From contig CAADYP010000017.1 in the NCBI GenBank assembly GCA_900753315.1, positions 1 through 19,659 of the forward strand: a DNA stretch of 19,659 nt, in the 5' to 3' direction. The notes below the pieces were generated by a model, which worked only from the letters and a program-made list of their open reading frames with translations, ran no database searches and was not told the origin of the DNA. A program made the position numbers and the translations under genes. This DNA comes from Clostridia bacterium. Its GTDB lineage: Bacteria > Bacillota > Clostridia > Christensenellales > UBA1242. Positions 8,741-16,043 of the stretch are shown piece by piece (within the stretch, counting starts at the first letter, position 1; every line of letters starts with the position of its first letter).

Positions 8741-8896
8741 ATGTCAATACTAAAAAACATTTCTGAGATTTTTAAACTTTCTTTTGAGGATAATGGATTT
8801 GTGAAAAGTTTTTCAAATGTAATAAATCCTCCAAAAAATTATCAAAAAGAAATTGCGGAGAATTTAGCAAAAATCAAGAGCGAATTGCAAAAATAA
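8741..8896 (+). CDS. Small hypothetical protein (51 aa) downstream of the VirB6-like gene
   Basis: ATG at 8741 to TAA at 8894-8896 encodes a 51-residue, Lys/Glu-rich, soluble-looking peptide beginning MSILKNISEIFKLSF and ending KIKSELQK. It begins 10 bases after the stop of the VirB6-like gene, with a purine-rich AGAGGTTGAG ribosome binding site, and its stop is directly followed by a strong terminator (8897-8924). The tight placement between gene and terminator argues that it is a real gene in the same operon. No family is recognised. Confidence 0.6.
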   Translation: MSILKNISEIFKLSFEDNGFVKSFSNVINPPKNYQKEIAENLAKIKSELQK

Positions 8897-8924
8897 AAAG
8901 CTAGGCGATATGCCTAGTTTTTTT
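8897..8924 (+). terminator. Operon terminator
   Basis: CTAGGC / GCCTAG stem with a GATAT loop followed by seven T; directly after the small ORF stop. Confidence 0.9.
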
Positions 8925-8956
8925 GTTTGTCTTTTACATTGCAAAACAAAAGAAAA

Positions 8957-8988
8957 TAAAAAATCGCCACAATTTAAATGTGACGATT
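8957..8988 (-). terminator. tRNA-Met terminator
   Basis: On the minus strand a 9-bp AATCGTCAC / GTGGCGATT stem (one G-T pair) is followed by a T-run, just downstream of the tRNA 3' end. Confidence 0.8.
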
Positions 8989-8994
8989 GTTGCA

Positions 8995-9071
8995 TGGTGG
9001 TGATAGGTGGGCTCGAACCACCGACCTTATGGGTATGAACCATACGCTCTAGCCAGCTGAGCTACATCACC
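8995..9071 (-). tRNA. tRNA-Met (anticodon CAT, elongator type)
   Basis: Minus strand: acceptor GGTGATG with TATCACC, A73 and encoded CCA; D-stem GCTC/GAGC; anticodon stem TATGG/CCATA with loop TTCATAC; T-arm GGTGG TTCGAGC CCACC. The G1-C72 pair argues against the initiator tRNA, which usually has an unpaired first position. A lysidine-modified Ile tRNA also carries CAT and is not strictly excluded. A near-perfect promoter lies at 9090-9118. Confidence 0.93.
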
Positions 9072-9089
9072 ATGTGTGAAAACATGACT

Positions 9090-9118
9090 ATTATACACAA
9101 GGAGAAATCTTTTGTCAA
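9090..9118 (-). promoter_or_regulatory. Consensus promoter of tRNA-Met
   Basis: On the minus strand TTGACA (9118-9113), exactly 17 bp, TATAAT (9095-9090): a full consensus sigma-A promoter. Confidence 0.92.
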
Positions 9119-9157
9119 TTATTTTTCGCTAAAAATTTGTAGAGTAAAGTCTTTTAG

Positions 9158-9186
9158 TTGATTTTAATTTATAAAATGTTTATAAT
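9158..9186 (+). promoter_or_regulatory. yqeY promoter
   Basis: TTGATT (9158-9163), 17-bp spacer, TATAAT (9181-9186), 24 bases before the yqeY start with AAGGAGAG in between. Confidence 0.8.
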
Positions 9187-9210
9187 TATAATTATATAAG
9201 GAGAGTTTAT

Positions 9211-9636
9211 ATGATTGAAGAACAAATAAAGAAAGCAAACATCGAAGCGATGAAAAACAAAGATAGCATTGCTAGAGCATTTTATAGTGTTTTGATGAAC
9301 AAAATTTTGTTGGAGAAAATTGCAAAGGGAGAAAGAGAGAAACCTCTTGCCGATGCAGATGTTTCAAACATTATACAAAAAGTTATTAAGGAACTCAACG
9401 AAGAAAAAGAAAACTATGTAAAAGTTGGAAATACAAGTGAAGTTGAAATTCTTGACAAACAACTTGAAATTGCATCTGCATATTTGCCAAAGATGTTGAC
9501 AGAAAGCGAAATCAAAGATATTATTCTTGGACTTCCTGACAAATCAATCCCTACAGTTATGAAACATTTTAAGATGAACTATAATGGCAAGGTTGATATG
9601 CGTATGGTTCAAGAAGTGTTAAAAGGTCTTGCATGA
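9211..9636 (+). CDS. yqeY: GatB/YqeY domain protein
   Basis: 141 residues, the normal size of stand-alone YqeY proteins, which share the tRNA-binding tail domain of the GatB amidotransferase subunit and the GatB/YqeY-type module of some glutaminyl-tRNA synthetases. Diagnostic parts are the N-terminal helix with MKNKD, the central VSNIIQKVIKEL and EIASAYLP-KMLTESEI blocks and the C-terminal MKHFKMNYNGKVDMRMVQ, matching the usual GKADG-L-V end. The exact cellular role of free YqeY is unsettled. AAGGAGAG ends shortly before the ATG. Its stop overlaps the next start as ATGA (9633-9636), so the downstream metallophosphoesterase is probably translationally coupled. Confidence 0.93.
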   Translation: MIEEQIKKANIEAMKNKDSIARAFYSVLMNKILLEKIAKGEREKPLADADVSNIIQKVIKELNEEKENYVKVGNTSEVEILDKQLEIASAYLPKMLTESEIKDIILGLPDKSIPTVMKHFKMNYNGKVDMRMVQEVLKGLA

Positions 9637-10328
9637 GAATATACGCAATAAGTGACTTGCACCTGTCTGTAAACAATCCAAAACCAATGGACATTTTTGG
9701 GCCAACTTGGGAAGGATATTTGGACAAGATTTTTGCAGACTGGAAAGCAAAAGTGAGCGATGATGATATAGTATTGCTTGCAGGTGATTTTTCTTGGGCA
9801 ATGAAATTGGAAGAAACAAAAGCCGATTTTGATATGCTTAAAGATTTGCCTGGGAAGAAAATTATCATTAGAGGCAATCATGATTATTGGTGGAAAAGCA
9901 TAAGTGCAGTGCGCAATGTTTTGCCACTTGGTTTTTATGCGATCCAAAACGATGCCATAAAATTTGGGAATTACATTATTTGCGGAACTCGTCTTTGGAA
10001 TTTGCCTGATGTAAACAAAAGTTTGAGTGCAGAGGACGATAAAATATATAAAAGAGAACTTATCCGTCTTGAAATGACTTTGCAAAATGCACAAAAAATG
10101 AAGACGGGTGATGAAAAAATTATTTGTATGGTGCATTATCCACCTTACACTTTCAAAGAAGAAGACAACGAAGTTACATTGCTCATGGAAAAGTATGGCG
10201 TTTACAAAGTTGTCTATGGGCACATTCATGCTATGTGCAAACAAAATTTGGTATTAAACAAAAATGGAATAACTTATTATTTGACATCTTGCGATATAGT
10301 TGGGAACAAACTTATTGATATAGATTGA
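9633..10328 (+). CDS. Calcineurin-like metallophosphoesterase
   Basis: 231 residues with the full set of two-metal phosphoesterase motifs: Asp8 and His10 (ISDLH), Asp52 (AGDFSW), Asn82-His83-Asp84 (RGNHDYWW), His168 (VHYPP) and His197/His199 (YGHIHA). No signal peptide, so it is cytoplasmic. It belongs to the compact clostridial family often annotated as a Ser/Thr phosphatase-like phosphohydrolase; the substrate cannot be told from sequence. Start overlaps the yqeY stop by four bases and has no separate ribosome binding site beyond the upstream coding region, consistent with coupling. No terminator is visible before the next gene. Confidence 0.93.
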   Translation: MRIYAISDLHLSVNNPKPMDIFGPTWEGYLDKIFADWKAKVSDDDIVLLAGDFSWAMKLEETKADFDMLKDLPGKKIIIRGNHDYWWKSISAVRNVLPLGFYAIQNDAIKFGNYIICGTRLWNLPDVNKSLSAEDDKIYKRELIRLEMTLQNAQKMKTGDEKIICMVHYPPYTFKEEDNEVTLLMEKYGVYKVVYGHIHAMCKQNLVLNKNGITYYLTSCDIVGNKLIDID

Positions 10329-10362
10329 TGTCAAAGTGAGGTTTTAAGTTTTTGAAAAATTA

Positions 10363-10392
10363 TTGACATTTGTGGCAATAATATAGTAAAAT
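10363..10392 (+). promoter_or_regulatory. Promoter of lipoprotein gene 10414
   Basis: TTGACA (10363-10368), 18-bp spacer, TAAAAT (10387-10392), followed by a GGGAG ribosome binding site. Confidence 0.7.
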
Positions 10393-10413
10393 GAAACGAC
10401 TTGGGAGTATTAC

Positions 10414-11874
10414 ATGAAAAAATTTTCAAAAGTTTTATGTTGCATTTTGGGGCTTGGGTTTCTTCTTACAGGTTGTGCAACAGTAGGAAACATTAAAAAC
10501 AACAATAAAGAACTTATTTACAATGGCAATTCCGCAGTTATGGTTGACGGACACCTTTATTATGGCAATGCTTTTGCAGATTATAGCAGTTTTTCATCTG
10601 ACAGCGATTACAAAAAAAGTGCACAACTTGCATATCTTGCAAGACTTAACACAAATGTAGAGTTGTCAGCAAAAACAGAAGATTATTCTCCAAAAAATGT
10701 TGAAAAAGTTGCAGAAGAAGTTGTTGGACAAAGCAAAAACTTTATGTTTGTTTTGGGCAATTACATCTACTATGCCACACCAAACCGTCAAAGAATCAAG
10801 GGTGATGATGGAAAATCAAAACATTATTTCAATTACACAGCTTTGTATAGAAGCAAATTGAATGGGGATGGCAAGCAAAAAATTTACACAACAGCTGGTG
10901 AAATCTCTGACATTCAAGTTTTGAAATATGAAAACAAATATTATGTTGTTATGCTTGCAGGGACAGACCTTGTTAAGATTCAACTTGGAAATGACACAAA
11001 AACTACAGTTGTTGCCAAAGATGTAAAAAGTGTAGCAATTCCAAAAACAAAGCGTGATGGCGTTGCTTCAAGCACTTATGATTGGAACGGATATGTTTAT
11101 TTCACTGTCGACAACAAAGATGAAGACAATTCTGATATTAGTGGAAGCATTGTTAAAAGAGTTTTGATTTCAAGTAAAGACGAAGAAAAACTTGCTACAT
11201 GGTCAAACGGAACAACAGTTTCATTTATTGGAAGAGAAAAAGACCAACTTTTCTTCACAATGTCAGGACATGAAACAGAAGTATTTACTGCAGATGTTTC
11301 AGACCATAGTGAAACAATCAAAAATTTTGATACAAACACAAAATTCTATTCAGCTTCAACAATTTCAAATATTTCTTTGATAGCAACAGAAGCAAGAGAA
11401 TATGGATATGTGTTTACAACATCTTCTGGAGCTTTGGCTTATGGCACAAAAGCAGGCAAAAGTGGAGCAATCACACTTAAGAATGGTGATGACACAATCT
11501 CTTCATTCAAAGTGCTTTTTGTAAAAGATAGAACAGTTTTCTTGTCAACAACAAGTGGAATTTATTCAGCAGATTTATCCGCAGTATTTAATGATAATGC
11601 AACAACAGTTTCATGCACAACTATTGTAACAATGACATCAATTTATGACGGCACTTTGTATGCATATGACGGAACATATATTTACTATTATGCGAAACTT
11701 GAAGAAGTAAAAACTGACGAAAGCAAAGAGGATGACAAGGCTGACACAAAAACAGAAACAGATGACAACTATTATCTTTATAGAACAAAGGCTTCAAAAT
11801 CTTCATCAGCAGATGCTGGCAAGGCATACGAACTTTTAGGACTTACAAAAATCAAATCTAGACGCACAAAATAA
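10414..11874 (+). CDS. Lipoprotein with beta-propeller-like (DUF5050-type) repeats
   Basis: 486 residues. Lipoprotein signal: basic MKKFSK, hydrophobic core and lipobox L18-T-G-C21. The body repeats short units in which an aromatic pair is followed by charged turns (DGHLYYGN, GNYIYYAT, NGYVYFTVDN, TYIYYYAK, NYYLYRT), the rhythm of DUF5050/beta-propeller proteins, interspersed with LYRSKLNGDGKQKIYT-like strands. An acidic/Lys-rich spacer lies near 432-452. It should be an extracytoplasmic membrane-bound scaffold or sensor; no catalytic motif is visible. It has its own promoter and a GGGAG site before the ATG, and its stop codon overlaps the stem of the terminator at 11873. Confidence 0.85.
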   Translation: MKKFSKVLCCILGLGFLLTGCATVGNIKNNNKELIYNGNSAVMVDGHLYYGNAFADYSSFSSDSDYKKSAQLAYLARLNTNVELSAKTEDYSPKNVEKVAEEVVGQSKNFMFVLGNYIYYATPNRQRIKGDDGKSKHYFNYTALYRSKLNGDGKQKIYTTAGEISDIQVLKYENKYYVVMLAGTDLVKIQLGNDTKTTVVAKDVKSVAIPKTKRDGVASSTYDWNGYVYFTVDNKDEDNSDISGSIVKRVLISSKDEEKLATWSNGTTVSFIGREKDQLFFTMSGHETEVFTADVSDHSETIKNFDTNTKFYSASTISNISLIATEAREYGYVFTTSSGALAYGTKAGKSGAITLKNGDDTISSFKVLFVKDRTVFLSTTSGIYSADLSAVFNDNATTVSCTTIVTMTSIYDGTLYAYDGTYIYYYAKLEEVKTDESKEDDKADTKTETDDNYYLYRTKASKSSSADAGKAYELLGLTKIKSRRTK

Positions 11875-11898
11875 GACTGAGTTTTCAGTCTTTTTTTT
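11873..11898 (+). terminator. Terminator of lipoprotein gene
   Basis: AAGACTGA / TCAGTCTT stem with a GTTT loop, followed by a T-run; begins inside the TAA stop codon. Confidence 0.92.
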
Positions 11899-11942
11899 GT
11901 TGCAGATTTTTAAAAATGTTCTATCAACTTTTCAAAACCCCC

Positions 11943-11971
11943 TTGACAAACGGGCAATTTAGTGTTAAATT
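11943..11971 (+). promoter_or_regulatory. Promoter of gene 12009
   Basis: TTGACA (11943-11948), 17-bp spacer, TAAATT (11966-11971). Confidence 0.72.
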
Positions 11972-12008
11972 ATTAAAGTAATTATAAAACAAATAAAGGG
12001 GTGAAATT

Positions 12009-13220
12009 ATGTTTGGGTTTGGAAAACCAAAAATTAGAGTCGTGGAAGATGTATGTGAAAATTTTGAACTTGTTTCAGTAAGAAAGAGAGTAAAAGGACA
12101 TGTTAGAGAGCATTATACTTTGAGAGAGAAATCTACTCAAAATCTTATGAAATATAAAGTTTCAGGAGTTATTCTTCCGGTCGTTGGTGATTATTTTGTT
12201 GCAAAAGTTGTTGGTGAGAATATCGAAAACGATTATGAATTTGTGCTTATCAATAAGAAAACTGGTGCAGTATCAGAAAGAAGATTTAAGTCAATTAAAC
12301 AACTTGATGAAAATAAATTTTGTGCAGATTTAATTGACGGAACAGGTTTAGCATTTTATTATGCAAATGCAGATAAAGTTGGTAGATTGAGATTTTCAAA
12401 GTTCTTAGCAGGAAATTTTGAACATCCAGTTTGGATGGCTGCCGTTTTGAACAATAAAACTCATGATGCAGTTTTTGTAGGTCAAGACGATCGTTTGATG
12501 GGAAGAAGAGATGAAAACGGGAAGTTTGAACCTTATCGTTTTGCAGAAACAAATCCATTTGAAAACAGATATTTTGCAGTTGCAAAAAATTATATTGGTG
12601 CAAACGCAAAAAATACAGAAGGATCATATGTTCTTGTTTATTCAAATGGTGAAGTTTCAGCAGAAAAGTTTTCTGGCTACATGATAGATTTGGACGAAAA
12701 GGGTGAAATTATTGGTATCTCTGTTACATTTGATGGCTCAAATTATATGCAAGTTGGAAAATCTGGAGCAATTACAGAGAGATGCTGGTTGGATTTGATT
12801 GAACAAGAACCAGCAAACTTCAGATATATGCCTACAAAGTGGTTTGCTGATGAAGCATTTATTTCAAAAGCACGCAGAACAGCTATGAATGTATTGGAGA
12901 AGAGATTGAACAAAATTGCAACTCTCGAAGATGCAGATGTAACAAAGTTTGAAGGTATTGTTACTGAAATTGACGAAAAAATCAAGGCAGAAAGAGAAAG
13001 CGTTGCTGAAATCGAAAGTGCAGAAAATCAAAAACGTGCAGAAAAGTATCAAAGAGAAATGGAAGAAAACGAAGCTTATCGTGCAAAACGTGCACAAGAA
13101 TTTGAAGCTGCAGAAGAAGAAGCAAAAAGAAGAGAAGAAGAGAGAGCTCAACAAGCAGCAAGAAGAAGCACTATTTCAAGTCTCTTGGCTGACAAATCAA
13201 AAGATAAGGACAAGGACTAA
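12009..13220 (+). CDS. Hypothetical cytoplasmic protein with C-terminal coiled coil
   Basis: 403 residues, not recognised. There is no signal peptide or membrane helix. Residues 1-270 are beta-rich and contain turns of the type NKKTGAVSERRF, DENGKFEPYRF, DEKGEIIGISV and GKSGAITERCW, which recall WG/beta-propeller-like repeats where a short strand follows each Gly turn; this is only a visual similarity. Residues about 280-388 are strongly helical and charged (Glu/Lys/Arg/Ala with EEEAKRREEERAQQ), a likely long coiled coil, and the end is a KDKDKD tail. Start supported by AAAGGGGTGA upstream. It stands alone between its own promoter and a strong terminator, just upstream of the spo0A region. 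Confidence 0.8.
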   Translation: MFGFGKPKIRVVEDVCENFELVSVRKRVKGHVREHYTLREKSTQNLMKYKVSGVILPVVGDYFVAKVVGENIENDYEFVLINKKTGAVSERRFKSIKQLDENKFCADLIDGTGLAFYYANADKVGRLRFSKFLAGNFEHPVWMAAVLNNKTHDAVFVGQDDRLMGRRDENGKFEPYRFAETNPFENRYFAVAKNYIGANAKNTEGSYVLVYSNGEVSAEKFSGYMIDLDEKGEIIGISVTFDGSNYMQVGKSGAITERCWLDLIEQEPANFRYMPTKWFADEAFISKARRTAMNVLEKRLNKIATLEDADVTKFEGIVTEIDEKIKAERESVAEIESAENQKRAEKYQREMEENEAYRAKRAQEFEAAEEEAKRREEERAQQAARRSTISSLLADKSKDKDKD

Positions 13221-13234
13221 TAATAATTCTAAAG

Positions 13235-13267
13235 AAATCGACACAAATAAGATGTGTCGATTTTTTA
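13235..13267 (+). terminator. Terminator after gene 12009
   Basis: Perfect 11-bp stem AAATCGACACA / TGTGTCGATTT with a 7-base loop and a T-run. Confidence 0.93.
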
Positions 13268-13410
13268 TTTAACATAAATTAGTTAATTTAAGAATAGGCG
13301 AAATGAGTTTGTTAATATATTTTTCCATTAAAAAGTTTTTAAAAATTGATTTATCTATTTTCTTTTTGTTATTTCTATGAAATTCAAGTGCATTTTTTGA
13401 AAAATTTATC

Positions 13411-13440
13411 TTTTCGACAACATTATACTTATCGCGACAA
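13411..13440. promoter_or_regulatory. Candidate pair of Spo0A boxes upstream of spo0A
   Basis: On the minus strand, 13420-13411 reads TTGTCGAAAA, containing the full 0A-box core TGTCGAA. A second, weaker copy TTGTCG lies at 13440-13435, exactly 20 bp away in the same orientation (about two helical turns). Both are 100-130 bp upstream of the spo0A start in the 319-bp gap, which suggests autoregulation. The only promoter-like element I see below them is an extended -10, TGTTATCTT (13479-13487), and it is weak. Confidence 0.5.
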
Positions 13441-13539
13441 GATAGTAGATTTTTTTATTTAGATATTTTGTCTTTTTATGTTATCTTAATCATGTTTTGC
13501 AAGGAAACAAAAAATTGATGTTGAAAAGGAGAATTTAAA

Positions 13540-14289
13540 ATGGAAAACATAAAAGAAAACAGATTACCAAAGATTTATATTGCAGACAATGCCGAAGACA
13601 ACAATATTATTGATTATTTTAAAAACTCATTAAATTTTGATTTTGTAGGGACAAGTTTTGATGGTGCAAAAGTTGTGGAAGATGTTCAAAAAATAAAACC
13701 CGATGTGCTGATTTTGGAAGTCATGCTTTCAAATTTAGACGGTTTTGCAGTGCTTGACAAAATCAAACAACTCAAAGAGAAAATGCCTAAAGTGTTTTTT
13801 GTTTCAAATTTGTCACACAGCGGATTTGTGACAAAAGCAGTGCAATCTGGCGCTAGTTATTTTATGGTTAAACCTGTTTCTCCAGAAAATTTGGAAAGTA
13901 GAATAAATGAAGTTTTAAACAACGGGCGCTCTTCAAATGAAAGTCGCCAACTCGATGAAAAAATATCAAATATTTTTATCAGCATTGGAATACCAGCACA
14001 TATCAAAGGCTATCAATTTTTGAGAGAAGCTGTTAAACTTGCAGTTGAAGAACCAGAAATTATTGGCTCAATTACAAAAAAATTGTATCCAACAATTGCA
14101 GAAAGATTTGAGACAAGTTCAAGCAAAGTTGAAAGGGGAATGCGTCATGCAATCGAGGTCGCTTGGAACAGAGGCAAAATTGAAAATATTAACAATATTT
14201 TTGGATTGAAGATATATAATAGAAATGAGAAACCGACAAATGGAGAACTTATTGCACTCATTGCAGACAAAATGATTATGGACGGCTAA
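13540..14289 (+). CDS. spo0A: Spo0A-family response regulator with a degenerate receiver domain
   Basis: 249 residues. The C-terminal half (about 145-249) is nearly canonical Spo0A effector domain: GIPAHIKGYQFLREAVKL, ITKKLYP, SSKVERGMRHAIEVAWNRG (recognition-helix region) and NGELIALIADK. The N-terminal receiver (about 10-127) has lost key residues. The phosphoacceptor Asp is Glu60 (LILEVML in place of the usual LDIIMP). The acidic pair is Asp16-Asn17 in place of Asp-Asp. The switch Ser89 and Lys111 (MVKP) are kept. Known Spo0A is the master regulator of sporulation entry, activated by phosphorelay; here normal phosphorylation seems impossible, so the protein may be constitutively active, dimer-controlled or regulated by abundance. 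AAGGAG lies ahead of the ATG. 0A boxes lie upstream. No other sporulation gene is in the window. Confidence 0.93.
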   Translation: MENIKENRLPKIYIADNAEDNNIIDYFKNSLNFDFVGTSFDGAKVVEDVQKIKPDVLILEVMLSNLDGFAVLDKIKQLKEKMPKVFFVSNLSHSGFVTKAVQSGASYFMVKPVSPENLESRINEVLNNGRSSNESRQLDEKISNIFISIGIPAHIKGYQFLREAVKLAVEEPEIIGSITKKLYPTIAERFETSSSKVERGMRHAIEVAWNRGKIENINNIFGLKIYNRNEKPTNGELIALIADKMIMDG

Positions 14290-14363
14290 CTGCAAAATGT
14301 TCAAAAAACTGCGTTATTTGTGCAAAAAAACGTCAAAAATATAAAATTTTTTCATTTTGGGTA

Positions 14364-14392
14364 TTGAATTAGAAGTTTTGTTGTGTTATAAT
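14364..14392 (+). promoter_or_regulatory. Promoter of surface-protein gene 14417
   Basis: TTGAAT (14364-14369), 17-bp spacer, TATAAT (14387-14392) with an extended TG at 14384-14385. Confidence 0.85.
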
Positions 14393-14416
14393 GTGTCTAT
14401 CATTAGGGGGTAAGTT

Positions 14417-15976
14417 ATGTCCAAGACATTTACAAAGACATTAGTTATTTGTGCAATGGTGGTTTTGTTTCCACTTATGATTGTTGGCACAGCATTCGCT
14501 TCTTATTATTCAATCGATGCAACAGTCAATGTTGCCGCTTATGCTATTGGCGATTCTCAATCTGATGCCGCTTATGCAAAAGTTGCTTATGGAAGCACAT
14601 CTGAAACTACAATGGAAATTACAGAAAGTCACTTGAAAAAAATTGATCTCAATGCCGTTTCAAATGGTTACAATTTTGAAGGTTGGTTTAATGCTGATGC
14701 CACTTCTTATGAAGTTGCAAATGCAGCAGGTAAATTGGACGAAATCAAAGTTTCTGACAACACAAACCTTTCTGTTCAAATGACAGACTATACACAACTT
14801 TTGGCTGTGTTTTCAATCAAAAAATATACAGTTGGATACAGTTACAAAGAAACTCCAGATGGTCCAATCATCTCTACAACACCAGAAACAGATGATGGTG
14901 ATGCTGTTTCAAGAGCTTACACATATGGTGACGCTCTTCCAGTTTTGCCTTATACAGGTGTTGATTACAGATTTATGGGCTGGAGAGTAGTTGGAGAAGC
15001 AGAAAGTGTTGCTCCACACACAATGGTTGATTTTGATAATGAAGATGTAACTCTTACAGCTGTTTGGGAAGCTCAAAATCAAATAACAATCACATATTAC
15101 AAAGAAAACGGAACAGAAATTTTCTACACTGTTAAAAAATATGAAAATGAATCATTTACTCTTGATGATGCATTGACAACAGTTGGCACTGCGGCTGTTG
15201 ACGGTTATAGCTATGCTTGGAGAGATGCTGACGGAAACACTATTTCAGAAGTTAGAAATCAAACAAAAAACCTTGATGTTTATTTGAAATCTACACCAAT
15301 CACATATTCTGCAAAATTGAACTGTGGAGACGTTAAGTTTGATGGTCAATCAACAAGCATAATCAACTTTACAGTAAGAAGTCTTGAAGCATTGAATGAT
15401 TGGGGAACAGAATCTAAATGGAACACAACATATTCATTCTACAAAGTTAAAGGTGTTCAATTTAACGGAATAGTTTATGGTTTTGAAAACACTGCAACAT
15501 TTGAAGATTTGGCAAGAGCTATTGTTGCTGCAAATCCACGCGGAAGCGAAACAGCAGTTGAAATCACAACAAATGTTGAAAAACATTTTACAAACTTTGC
15601 TGTAAGTGGAAATATCGAACTTAAAGCAGGTTCAAGCAATGTATATTTGGATAAAAACGATATTCCAGTTTCTGAATATCAACAACCTGCACGTAAAAAC
15701 AGAAATTCAACATACACAATCAATGCACTCCTTGGACTTGAGTTGTATAATGGGGCTACAAGACCACTTTACAATGAAAACGGAGAGGCAGTAACACTCA
15801 GATCTATTGAAATCTGGATCAATGGAGTAAGTAGAATTTACACAGTTTCAAATTCTCAAATTGATGGAAGCATGACACTTAATGAATTGATTGAAATTAT
15901 GTGGCAAAACAATCAAAGAATGGATTTGGCAGAAACATTTACTGTTGAAAAAATTCAAGTAAATTTCGCTAAATAA
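14417..15976 (+). CDS. Secreted surface protein with InlB-type (Flg_new) repeats
   Basis: 519 residues. Residues 8-29 are a signal peptide with a likely cleavage after AFA. Three consecutive beta-grasp-like InlB B-repeat units follow: about 57-133 (YNFEGWFN, DYTQLLAVFSI), 134-217 (YRFMGWRV, DVTLTAVWE) and 221-295 (ITITYYKENGTEIFYTVKKY, with a degenerate YSYAWRDADG). The C-terminal 220 residues are beta-rich and unrecognised (GDVKFDGQST, SIEIWINGVSRIY). There is no LPXTG sorting signal or C-terminal membrane helix, so it is either released or held by protein-protein contacts; the signal segment could also act as an uncleaved anchor. AGGGGG precedes the ATG. No terminator is visible before the tRNA-Val promoter. 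Confidence 0.85.
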   Translation: MSKTFTKTLVICAMVVLFPLMIVGTAFASYYSIDATVNVAAYAIGDSQSDAAYAKVAYGSTSETTMEITESHLKKIDLNAVSNGYNFEGWFNADATSYEVANAAGKLDEIKVSDNTNLSVQMTDYTQLLAVFSIKKYTVGYSYKETPDGPIISTTPETDDGDAVSRAYTYGDALPVLPYTGVDYRFMGWRVVGEAESVAPHTMVDFDNEDVTLTAVWEAQNQITITYYKENGTEIFYTVKKYENESFTLDDALTTVGTAAVDGYSYAWRDADGNTISEVRNQTKNLDVYLKSTPITYSAKLNCGDVKFDGQSTSIINFTVRSLEALNDWGTESKWNTTYSFYKVKGVQFNGIVYGFENTATFEDLARAIVAANPRGSETAVEITTNVEKHFTNFAVSGNIELKAGSSNVYLDKNDIPVSEYQQPARKNRNSTYTINALLGLELYNGATRPLYNENGEAVTLRSIEIWINGVSRIYTVSNSQIDGSMTLNELIEIMWQNNQRMDLAETFTVEKIQVNFAK

Positions 15977-16000
15977 TTTTTAGAAAATCTAAAAAAATAG

Positions 16001-16030
16001 TTGACACGTGCTCTTTAAGTATGCTAAACT
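16001..16030 (+). promoter_or_regulatory. tRNA-Val promoter overlapped by an inverted repeat
   Basis: TTGACA (16001-16006), 18-bp spacer, TAAACT (16025-16030). An 11-bp inverted repeat with one mismatch (16010-16020 and 16028-16038) covers the spacer, the -10 and the expected start site. Confidence 0.7.
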
Positions 16031-16043
16031 TAGAGAGCATTGA

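Noticed and set aside
9609..10244. Long minus-strand open frame (211 codons) opposite the metallophosphoesterase
   Set aside because: It is antisense to a gene with all catalytic motifs, is Cys/Phe/His-rich with no domain, and is explained by codon bias of the true gene.
11106..11114. TGTCGACAA inside the lipoprotein gene
   Set aside because: It lies in the middle of coding sequence and differs from the 0A core at its last base.
13253..13263. TGTCGAT near the Spo0A boxes
   Set aside because: It is one arm of a perfect terminator hairpin after gene 12009; not a regulatory box.
15977..15995. TTTTTAGA / TCTAAAAA hairpin after the InlB-repeat gene
   Set aside because: All A/T except one G-C pair and followed by A-run, not T-run, on the + strand; it does not look like a working terminator.
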